NCBI RefSeq assembly: GCF_029872155.1
Contig: NZ_JARXLA010000008.1
Coordinates: 971,001 to 1,035,000 of the forward strand
Source of the DNA: Hyphomicrobium sp. D-2
Lineage (GTDB): Bacteria > Pseudomonadota > Alphaproteobacteria > Rhizobiales > Hyphomicrobiaceae
DNA: 64,000 nucleotides
Direction of reading: 5' to 3'
Below, one piece after another: positions 57,636 through 64,000 of the stretch. Both the position numbers and the translations under genes were made by a program. Under the pieces are notes generated by a model. It was not told the origin of the DNA. It made no database searches and saw only the letters and a program-made list of their open reading frames with translations. The stretch's first letter is position 1; the number at the start of each line of letters is the position of its first letter.

Positions 57636-57968
57636 TTACTCGGCACCACTCTTTCCGTTGGACGCCACCCTATCAAGGGCTCGGCTCAAGATTTGGACGA
57701 CCTCTTCCATGCCCATGCGTTTGGCGAGGGGGATGAGAACGAGGAGCTCTAACACTAGGAGCGCTATTGGTCCGCCAAAGGTAGGCATGACGGAGAAGAA
57801 CACTACGTTGAAGAGGATGACGACTATAGCGATGAATATAAAACGGTCTTCGTTGCGGGCGTCGCGCTCATTAGTAAGGCGCTCTTGAAGTTCGGCAATT
57901 TGCTCGTCTCGTGGGTCTGGTTCGTCAGGCAAAATAACACCAAACTCAGGTCTTTGCTTATCCGGCAT
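57636..57968 (-). CDS. small two-helix membrane protein, candidate toxin of a Panacea pair
   Basis: The 110-residue product has a charged N-terminus (MPDKQRPEFGVILPDEPDPR) with a short coiled coil (EQIAELQERLTNERDARNED) and two adjacent transmembrane helices (FIFIAIVVILFNVVFFSVMP; PIALLVLELLVLIPLAKRM). It overlaps the Panacea gene stop by 11 bp. Panacea (PanA) antitoxins are known to pair with many unrelated toxins, including small membrane proteins. The gene is AT-richer than its neighbours. The toxin role is inferred from pairing and form. Confidence 0.65.
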   Translation of the reverse strand: MPDKQRPEFGVILPDEPDPRDEQIAELQERLTNERDARNEDRFIFIAIVVILFNVVFFSVMPTFGGPIALLVLELLVLIPLAKRMGMEEVVQILSRALDRVASNGKSGAE

Positions 57969-58401
57969 TGCCCAGACCTTGATACTCTTCGAGAATGTGG
58001 GCAGTCGGGATAATGCAATGACGCTCGCCTGGTTTGTAATTGCGCTCCCAGGCACCACCGGGGCGGTGGGTCGCGTTCACGAGGCGACCTGCGCCAGCGT
58101 CGCCGATGTTGTCAAACGCCTCATCAAGAATCTGTCGCTCTGGGCCAGAAGGCAAATCGGGAGCGCTATGAAAAACGTCGCCCACTTTATTACGTCCAAA
58201 GATGCGCGCCACTCGATATAGGTCGGGATGCACCGGGCCATAATCCCACGCTTCGAAATGCCCTCTTACAAGCGGCTGTCCGGTCCGCCCAAGATAGAAC
58301 ATATGCGCCAAATAAATGATCTTTTGGAGCTCAAGATTTGAAAGCGACCATCCGGAGCGCTGAGCCACCCGCTTGGCGGCTGATAGGACAGAAACTGCCA
58401 T
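57958..58401 (-). CDS. Panacea-domain protein (SocA/DUF4065), candidate antitoxin
   Basis: The 147-residue product matches the Panacea domain: SNLELQKIIYLAHMFYLGRT near the start, GHFEAWDYGPVHPDLYRVAR and a C-terminal RPGGAWERNYKPGERHCI. In phage- and plasmid-borne pairs this domain acts as an antitoxin. It also includes SocA, a proteolytic adaptor in Caulobacter. Start 58401 has AGGAGG at 6 bp; a longer frame to 58485 lacks a site. It is first in a two-gene operon with the membrane protein. Confidence 0.85.
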   Translation of the reverse strand: MAVSVLSAAKRVAQRSGWSLSNLELQKIIYLAHMFYLGRTGQPLVRGHFEAWDYGPVHPDLYRVARIFGRNKVGDVFHSAPDLPSGPERQILDEAFDNIGDAGAGRLVNATHRPGGAWERNYKPGERHCIIPTAHILEEYQGLGNAG

Positions 58402-58439
58402 AGCAACCTCCTTTTTTAATTGGATTGCCCTTTGTTGAG

Positions 58440-58469
58440 ACTTGATGTTTCCCAAAAGAGAAGTCAAGT
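58440..58469. promoter_or_regulatory. inverted repeat in the Panacea pair promoter region
   Basis: ACTTGA (58440-58445) and TCAAGT (58464-58469) are exact inverted complements separated by 18 bases, about 40-70 bp upstream of the antitoxin start. This is the expected place for autoregulation by a toxin-antitoxin complex. Pattern only. Confidence 0.4.
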
Positions 58470-58515
58470 TTTGCTTTAAACGCATGCAGTCGGCGCATAA
58501 CTGCTTGCTGTGGCG

Positions 58516-59544
58516 TTAGTCCTTCTGATCGCGCTCCAGCGCATCCAATAGGCGCTGGAAGTCCTCCGGCGGCTCGCTCTCGAACATCAGCGCTTCGCCG
58601 GAAACCGGATGCTCGAAGCCCAGCTCGGCGGCATGCAGCGCCTGCCGGTCCAGAGCCGCCAGCGCTTCCTGCGCCTCCTCGCCCAGCCGCGCCGCCTTGG
58701 CCTTGAACCCGCTGCCATAGACAATGTCGCCCAGCACCGGATGACCGACATGGGCAAGGTGGACACGGATCTGATGCGTGCGGCCGGTCTCCAGCATCAC
58801 CCGCAGCAGCGTCACCGGCCCGGCCTGCGTGGCGAAGGTGTGGACGCGCTCATAGTGGGTCACGGCGTGGCGGCCGGATTCCCCGCGCACCACGGCAATC
58901 TTGGTGCGGTTGCTCTGGCTGCGGCCCAGCCGCGCCTCGATGGTATCGCGCGGGCGCAGTGGTGTGCCCCACACCAGCGCCAGATAGGCGCGATGCATGC
59001 GGCCATCCTCACCGTGGGCGGCGAACTGATCCGCCAGCCCCTGATGCGCCTGATCGTGCTTGGCAACCACCAGCAAGCCCGATGTGCCCTTGTCCAGCCG
59101 ATGCACGATGCCGGGGCGCCGCACGCCGCCGATGCCGCTCAGGCTGTCACCGCAATGGGCGATCAGGGCGTTGACCAGCGTCCCGTCGGCATGGCCGGGA
59201 GCGGGATGCACAACCATGTCGCCGGGCTTGTCGATGACGATAACGTCATCGTCCTCATAGACGACGTCGAGGTCTAGCTTTTCGCCCTGCGGTTCGGCCG
59301 GTGCTGGCGGTGGCAGCGTTACGGTGAAGGTGTCGCCTGCCTTGACCCGATAGGAGCCGTCGGCCGCGCCAGCATTGTCGCCGGGGCCGGTGACGTTGCC
59401 GCTGCGGATCAAAGCCTGTATGCGGGCACGGCTCAACGTGTCGATGCGCTGGGCCAGCAGCTTGTCGAGGCGGATGCCTTCTTCCTCCTCAGCAACTGCG
59501 AATTGCTGGGAATTTGCGCTTTGTGATTCCTCGACAGTGGACAT
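58516..59544 (-). CDS. rluD: 23S rRNA pseudouridine synthase, RluD family
   Basis: The 342-residue product has an S4 domain (GIRLDKLLAQRIDTLSRARI) and a pseudouridine synthase domain with the catalytic Asp in HRLDKGTSGLLVVAK, then VTLLRVMLETGRTHQIRVHL. It begins MSTVEESQS; frame continues upstream but without conserved sequence. RluD makes the pseudouridines of helix 69. Its 3' end is repeated twice to the left, suggesting that elements integrate there and restore the reading frame. It is divergent from the gene at 59594. Confidence 0.93.
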   Translation of the reverse strand: MSTVEESQSANSQQFAVAEEEEGIRLDKLLAQRIDTLSRARIQALIRSGNVTGPGDNAGAADGSYRVKAGDTFTVTLPPPAPAEPQGEKLDLDVVYEDDDVIVIDKPGDMVVHPAPGHADGTLVNALIAHCGDSLSGIGGVRRPGIVHRLDKGTSGLLVVAKHDQAHQGLADQFAAHGEDGRMHRAYLALVWGTPLRPRDTIEARLGRSQSNRTKIAVVRGESGRHAVTHYERVHTFATQAGPVTLLRVMLETGRTHQIRVHLAHVGHPVLGDIVYGSGFKAKAARLGEEAQEALAALDRQALHAAELGFEHPVSGEALMFESEPPEDFQRLLDALERDQKD

Positions 59545-59593
59545 AGCCTTGCGTACTGGCCTCCGGATGGCCTCCGCGATGCGGGAGGACGAG

Positions 59594-60157
59594 ATGTCAA
59601 CGACTGATACAACTGCTGCGCCAGCGTCGGTGGCCGCCGCTCCGGGGTTGAGCCCGGAGGAAGCACGCCTGCAGCGCACTATGAAGATCGTGGTCGTGGC
59701 GCTGGGGGTTCTGCTCTTTGCCGGCCTTGCAGCTATTGCCGGTCGCATCATCTATCTCGCGTCAGCGCGCGACGCGCAACCGTCCGTCGTGGCAGTTCAG
59801 CCGCCAGCGCCCCGGCTTGCCGTTCCGCCCGGAGCAGGGGCAGCATCCGACATGCCTTCCGGAGCAGGCGCCGGTGCCGCTACCGGTGACGCTGCAACCG
59901 TTCCTGGGGGTGTAGCTTCCGCCGCTCATCCCGGAGCTGCATCGGCCGGCGCCTCGTCGGCTGCTCACACCGCCCGGCTGCCCGCCACTGTTGCCCCTTT
60001 GAGCTTGCCAGTGGGTGCGGTGATCCGTTCCGTCTCCATATCGGGTGACCGTCTGGCGGTTCATTTCGAGGGCGCGGGCGCTGAAGGCATTGCCGTTTAT
60101 GATCTGGCGTCTGGACGGCCGTTGACGATCGTTGACGTAACGCGCGCGCCCGATTGA
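59594..60157 (+). CDS. single-pass membrane protein of unknown function
   Basis: The 187-residue product has one transmembrane helix (IVVVALGVLLFAGLAAIAGRI, about residues 30-50), an Ala/Pro/Gly-rich periplasmic linker and a small C-terminal domain (GAVIRSVSISGDRLAVHFEG; GIAVYDLASGRPLTIVDV) of about 55 residues. The start 59594 has GGGAGGA upstream. Genes of this layout next to rluD occur in other Hyphomicrobiales, but the function is unknown. Only 49 bp separate it from the divergent rluD start, so promoters overlap. Confidence 0.75.
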   Translation: MSTTDTTAAPASVAAAPGLSPEEARLQRTMKIVVVALGVLLFAGLAAIAGRIIYLASARDAQPSVVAVQPPAPRLAVPPGAGAASDMPSGAGAGAATGDAATVPGGVASAAHPGAASAGASSAAHTARLPATVAPLSLPVGAVIRSVSISGDRLAVHFEGAGAEGIAVYDLASGRPLTIVDVTRAPD

Positions 60158-60241
60158 CGCGATGGCGCGCGGTCGTCACAAATCTTGAAAGAAACGGCTT
60201 GCTTGTTGGGGGCTTAGTCCCATATAGGTTCGCTCAGCGCT

Positions 60242-60317
60242 GTCCCGTTCGTCTAGTGGCCTAGGACACCAGCCTCTCACGTTGGGAACAGGGGTTCGAG
60301 TCCCCTACGGGGCGCCA
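60242..60317 (+). tRNA. tRNA-Glu (anticodon CTC)
   Basis: The 76-base sequence folds as a complete cloverleaf: acceptor GTCCCGT / ACGGGGC, D arm region TCGTCTAGTGGCCTAGGAC, anticodon stem CCAGC / GTTGG with loop CTCTCAC (anticodon CTC), T arm AGGGGTTCGAGTCCCCT and encoded CCA. The sequence pattern is that of tRNA-Glu. It borders a region that looks like accessory DNA. Confidence 0.95.
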
Positions 60318-60813
60318 TTCATTCGTGTGAGAATTTGATATCTCAGGGGGATCTTGGGTCGCTTTTCCCAAACTCGTTCCCCAAATCCCAAACCTTCCGT
60401 ATGGCCCGACGTTGGGATGCCATGCTGCTCCCGCACCAGGCGATCCATCGCCGAGCGGGCGAGCTTTCTCTGCTCAGCAGCCTTCGTGTAACGCGCGACC
60501 GACCTCCTCACCGACACGGGCAGGGTGGTGACTGCTACCACATCAGTTTGGCGGCGGTTCAACAGCCTCCCGCAATGATGGGCATTGAACTCGCGAACTG
60601 CTCGGTCGGGAGCTTGAGCGCGCAGCCCATGCGGCATTGGACATTAATGTTGAGAATCGTAGTATAGAATTTGCATTCCAACTTGGGGAGGCTGATCGCG
60701 CGCCCTGCATACCTGACGGCAAGTAGCGATGCGCGACGTCAATAACCCCGGGTACAACGAGGATCGCGCTCCCGTATCTATGCTCGGTGTACGATATCCG
60801 CGGAGTTCTAACG
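60318..60813. other. region between tRNA-Glu and the multicopper oxidase
   Basis: No confident gene. A 110-codon minus-strand frame (60305-60637), basic in its middle part (SVRRSVARYTKAAEQRKLAR), runs into the tRNA 3' end; it could be an integrase remnant but no integrase motif is recognisable. Confidence 0.35.
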
Positions 60814-62397
60814 ATGACAGGTCGCGGCATGCGCTATCTGATTCCTGTCTGGATAATCGGCCTGTTGCTTACCTTCGGGATCTTTCGCGCGGCGCTTAAG
60901 GAGCGGCCTGGCACATCGCTACTACCCGAAGTTTCAGCCGTAGGCCCCGAGATCGCCGAGCCTCCCAGTTTGCGACCAGTCAACGGCGTGCTCGACGTGA
61001 CGCTCACGGCGAAGCCTGCGCGGGTTGAGGTCGCGGGGCGCACGCTCCTCACCAATGTCTATAACGACCTCTATATCCCGCCGGTGCTGCGGCTGCGCCG
61101 CGGCGATGAACTGCGCCTGAAGTTCGTCAACGAGACGGGTCAGTCGGACCTCGGTGTCAAGCATAGGCAGGTGTCGAACGTGCACTATCACGGCATGGCC
61201 ATCCCGCCCGTGCAGCCGGCAGATGACATCTACATGCTGGTGCCGCCGGCAGGCGGAATCGTGAAGCACGAGCACGCGCACAAGCATGGCGACGAGGGCA
61301 AGCATGTCGACCACACGCTGGGCGCCGACATCATGGCGACCAACAGCTACGACTATCGCTGGACCGTTCCTGCCGACCACGCCACGGGGCTCTTCTGGTA
61401 TCATCCGCATCCGCATGGAATGTCGGAGGCGCAGGTTCTCGGCGGCATGTCGGGAATGCTGGTTATTGAGGATCTGATCGAGCGTCTCTATCCGGAGCTG
61501 CATGGCCTTAAGCGCCGCACGCTGATCTTGAAGGACATCGCCCTGCCGGGCTCCGACGACGACCCCAAGACCAAGACGATCAATGGCGTGCTCGGTGGCG
61601 TAATACACATTGCGCCCGGCGCCTTCGAAATCTGGGAGATCGGCAACCTCGGAGCGGACGCCTATTTCGACCTAGCTATCGATGGTCATCGGTTTTGGCT
61701 CCTGGAGCAAGACGGCAACGCCCTGGATCGTCCGCTGGAGATCGACCACGTGTTTCTGCCGCCGGCTTCGCGCGCCCGCGTCGTCGTGGAGGCGGGGAAT
61801 ACCGGCCTCTATGGCCTGCGCACGCGCGCTGTCGATACCGGCTCCGCGGGAGATCCCAATCCCGAGGTCTTGCTCGCCACCCTCAATGTCGGCTGCGGCA
61901 GCCCGCCCGGCGATGCCGGCAGCATCCGCGCGCGTCTTTCCCAGTCGGCTGCCGGCGAGGGAGGGCGTGCGGCGCGCATTGCGGCGCTACCCGTCACGCG
62001 CTCGCGCACCATCACCTACACTGAGAGCGACGATGGAAAGGTCTTCTTCATCGACGGGCGTGAGTTCGACATCAACCGCATCGACGTCGATGTGACTCTC
62101 GGCGATGTGGAGGAGTGGATAATCGTCAACGACACCGACGAGCGGCACACATTCCACATCCACCAACTCGACTTCCTAGTGCAGTCGGTGGCCGGGAATC
62201 CCCTCGAGACGGCCGGCATGCGCGACAATGTAGATGTGCCGTTCCGCAATCCAAAGACGCGTGTACCTGGCGTGGTGAAGGTCAAGATCCCTTTCACCAA
62301 TCCGCTCATCGTCGGCAAGTTTCCCTTCCACTGCCACATCCTCGAGCACGAGGACGGGGGCATGATGGCCAACGTGCGCGTGCGCCCGCGGGATTGA
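60814..62397 (+). CDS. multicopper oxidase
   Basis: The 527-residue product has an N-terminal signal anchor (MRYLIPVWIIGLLLTFGIF) and cupredoxin domains with copper-binding motifs in order: VHYHGMAIPP, FWYHPHPHG, HTFHIHQLDF and FHCHILEHEDGGMM. The last has the type 1 copper Cys, two His and a Met. This is the layout of periplasmic multicopper oxidases of the CueO/CotA type. The His-rich insertion VKHEHAHKHGDEGKHVDH may bind extra metal. The start may be 60814 or 60829. It follows tRNA-Glu in a possible island, and its role in copper handling or oxidation of organics is inferred. Confidence 0.9.
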   Translation: MTGRGMRYLIPVWIIGLLLTFGIFRAALKERPGTSLLPEVSAVGPEIAEPPSLRPVNGVLDVTLTAKPARVEVAGRTLLTNVYNDLYIPPVLRLRRGDELRLKFVNETGQSDLGVKHRQVSNVHYHGMAIPPVQPADDIYMLVPPAGGIVKHEHAHKHGDEGKHVDHTLGADIMATNSYDYRWTVPADHATGLFWYHPHPHGMSEAQVLGGMSGMLVIEDLIERLYPELHGLKRRTLILKDIALPGSDDDPKTKTINGVLGGVIHIAPGAFEIWEIGNLGADAYFDLAIDGHRFWLLEQDGNALDRPLEIDHVFLPPASRARVVVEAGNTGLYGLRTRAVDTGSAGDPNPEVLLATLNVGCGSPPGDAGSIRARLSQSAAGEGGRAARIAALPVTRSRTITYTESDDGKVFFIDGREFDINRIDVDVTLGDVEEWIIVNDTDERHTFHIHQLDFLVQSVAGNPLETAGMRDNVDVPFRNPKTRVPGVVKVKIPFTNPLIVGKFPFHCHILEHEDGGMMANVRVRPRD

Positions 62398-62546
62398 TCA
62401 GGCGTTGACTGAGCTTTTCGCATTCCTGTCGCAGTTGCCGGATGGTGATGTCGTCATCGCCCGGCATCTTGTGATTGTATACTTTCCCAGAATAAGTTTT
62501 GGCCGCATAGATCGTGCGGGAAATTAGAACGAACTCGGGGGAGCGA

Positions 62547-62963
62547 ATGCTGCGTATTTTCCTTGGAGCGATGGCGATCTTGTGCCTTGCCGCGCCTGCG
62601 GCCCAGGCGGCGAACGGCAAGGCGGGGCGGAACCTAGTCGTTGTCGATTCCCCCTGCGGACGCCAGACCTATCCGAAAGACCAACTCGAGGTCTTCAAGG
62701 CCTATAAAGCTCGCGCAGGCGCCTACGTGCGCTCGCAGCTGCTGTGGCCGGACCGGCCGGTGCCGCCGGGGCTGGTGTGCGTCGTCCTCACAGTGCGGCC
62801 GTCGGGGCAAGTCCTGTCGCGGAGGATCGGCAAAAGCGGCGGCGCGTTTCTGGACCAACTGGTGATGCGTATGATTGCGAACGTCACTTTGGTGCCGCCG
62901 CTGCCCAAGTCGTTGTCGAATACGAAGACGGAGATGATCGGCATACCCCTCCGTTTCCGGTAG
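62547..62963 (+). CDS. small secreted TonB C-terminal-like protein
   Basis: The 138-residue product has a signal peptide (MLRIFLGAMAILCLAAPAAQAA) and a domain resembling a TonB/TolA C-terminus (VPPGLVCVVLTVRPSGQVLS; FLDQLVMRMIANVTLVPPLP). The start 62547 has GGGGGAG upstream. It follows the multicopper oxidase by 150 bp. It lacks a membrane anchor, so it is not a full TonB. Function is unknown. Confidence 0.7.
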   Translation: MLRIFLGAMAILCLAAPAAQAANGKAGRNLVVVDSPCGRQTYPKDQLEVFKAYKARAGAYVRSQLLWPDRPVPPGLVCVVLTVRPSGQVLSRRIGKSGGAFLDQLVMRMIANVTLVPPLPKSLSNTKTEMIGIPLRFR

Positions 62964-63215
62964 CCACGCTTTTCAAACAACCTGAGCGGAGGGGCAGGGA
63001 TAAGGGTTGCGTGATGGTTGGAGCAAGGAGCAATACCGGTACGGATTGGCGAGCCCGGCTGGGCCATCGTCTGGCGACTTCTACGAGACGAAGATCGACG
63101 TTTGACAGTCGGATCCCCTCAACGAGCGGATGTGATCGGCGATCATCAAGGGAGCGCTGGCAATGCTGAGGGGTAGCGTCTGCAATGGGCCGCTCCGGCC
63201 AACGTTACGGAGAGG

Positions 63216-63746
63216 CTACAGCCTGTAGCCCAGCAGTTTGCCGAGGATTGCTGCGATCCGCATGACGTTGTGGGGCGGGTTTGCCGAACGGATCTCCTTC
63301 TCGTGTGCCACGAAGAGCATCGAGACCAGAATGAGTGATTGAAAATCCTTCGGGGGCAGCCTCATTCGACCATCGACCACCAAAGCCTGCAGCTTTCTGA
63401 AGAACGGCTCGAACTCGAGCGCCGGCTTGTGCACGTTCACAAGTCGAACTTCGGTCTCGTGAGGGTTTCTCAGCGTGTGCGGAGTTCCTGGCGGCACCGT
63501 CACCGATTGGCCGGGCCCAAGCTGCTGCCACGTCCCGTCGACGCAGACATCAAGCGTGCCGGCGAGTACCTCGTAGCTCTCCTCGGCGAATGGGTGCGTA
63601 TGCAGAGGCGGCCCCGCAGATCCCGGTGCGAGTACGTTGATCGCCTCGAAGAATTGGCCCGCCGTATCGGAGGTGGAGCGTGTGATCTCCCACCTCATAC
63701 CCATCGCTCCAAAGTCAAGCATCCGGTCTTGCATTTGCACGGTCAT
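63216..63746 (-). CDS. cupin-domain protein
   Basis: The 176-residue product has a conserved cupin barrel: motif 1 PPLHTHPFAEESYEVLAGTL and motif 2 PGQSVTVPPGTPHTLRNP, with the usual His/Glu metal ligands. The start 63746 (MTVQMQDRML) is preferred; the frame is open to 63809. It may be a small metal-dependent enzyme or sensor; substrate unknown. Located in the tRNA-Glu-proximal accessory region. Confidence 0.8.
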   Translation of the reverse strand: MTVQMQDRMLDFGAMGMRWEITRSTSDTAGQFFEAINVLAPGSAGPPLHTHPFAEESYEVLAGTLDVCVDGTWQQLGPGQSVTVPPGTPHTLRNPHETEVRLVNVHKPALEFEPFFRKLQALVVDGRMRLPPKDFQSLILVSMLFVAHEKEIRSANPPHNVMRIAAILGKLLGYRL

Positions 63747-64000
63747 AGATGGGCTCGGCTCAATATCGGCGCAGCAGAAATGCCTTGCATCGCTGGTCGT
63801 GCATAACATTCCGAAGACTGCGAGGTCCGCAGCGGCTCATGACTACGCACCACTATCTTGGGTAACTTGGCTGGGGTGCTTGCGAGCCACCTCATTAGCG
63901 ACAGTGTCTTCGGCGCCCCGGGGTGGCGGTGTTGCGCCTCGCCCATGTTTGCGAAAGGTTACGGGGCCTCACGAGGAGACTGCCCTTTCTCTCATGAAGC
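63747..64000. other. right end of the window
   Basis: 254 bp without a supported gene. A gene starting beyond the window cannot be excluded. Confidence 0.3.

Noticed and set aside
60305..60637. A 110-codon frame next to tRNA-Glu as an integrase
   Set aside because: Basic in composition but lacking the catalytic Arg-His-Arg-Tyr pattern or a serine recombinase motif, and it overlaps the tRNA end. Kept only as a possible remnant.

Overview
The window is GC-rich, gene-dense chromosomal DNA of an alphaproteobacterium, most likely in or near the Hyphomicrobiales (Rhizobiales). The evidence is the set of lineage markers: a ChpT histidine phosphotransferase, an EipA/DUF1134 envelope protein, an anchored TPR protein-BamB-Der block, an alphaproteobacterial RpoH, a CIRCE-controlled groESL, an NAD-dependent molybdenum formate dehydrogenase (fdsGBA-fdhD-fdsD), an extensin-like protein, a TipF-like degenerate EAL protein and a uvrC-pgsA-moaD-moaE block.

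Layout. 1-5.2 kb: an L,D-transpeptidase cut by the window edge, panB, a membrane-anchored TPR protein and bamB. 5.4-9.9 kb: der, a small Cys-rich secreted protein, holC, rlmJ and cspA, the last behind a terminator-like leader hairpin. 10-12.1 kb: three unrecognised secreted proteins. 12.4-18 kb: chpT, cysQ, eipA, an anchored coiled-coil protein and a bactofilin. 18.5-25.7 kb: a three-gene block of a membrane-bound metallophosphoesterase, a GMC oxidoreductase, and a GMC oxidoreductase fused to an alpha/beta hydrolase. This block is the best candidate in the window for an uncharacterised pathway. 25.8-34 kb: a YbaK-type deacylase, then the fds formate dehydrogenase operon with a LysR regulator. 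34.4-40.1 kb: an Ala-rich secreted protein, a histidine phosphatase, groESL and a FUSC transporter. 40.7-56.9 kb: an SDR-like protein, a TipF-like protein, a HAD protein, uvrC, an extensin-like protein, pgsA, moaD, moaE, an amidase, a duplicated-domain secreted protein and rpoH. 57-59.5 kb: an accretion site at the 3' end of rluD, with three rluD tails and a small Panacea-type toxin-antitoxin pair between two of them. 60.2-64 kb: tRNA-Glu(CTC) followed by what looks like accessory DNA with a multicopper oxidase, a TonB-like secreted protein and a cupin.

Two genome-wide patterns stand out. First, a family of intergenic palindromes recurs at five loci (about nine copies). Their inner and outer stems change in a compensatory way, and one copy supplies the C-terminus of a protein. 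A second shorter palindrome accompanies them at three loci. Second, four genes (the L,D-transpeptidase, the Ala-rich secreted protein, groEL and the extensin-like protein) each need one single-base frame correction. This points to indel errors in the assembly, though real mutations cannot be excluded from sequence alone.
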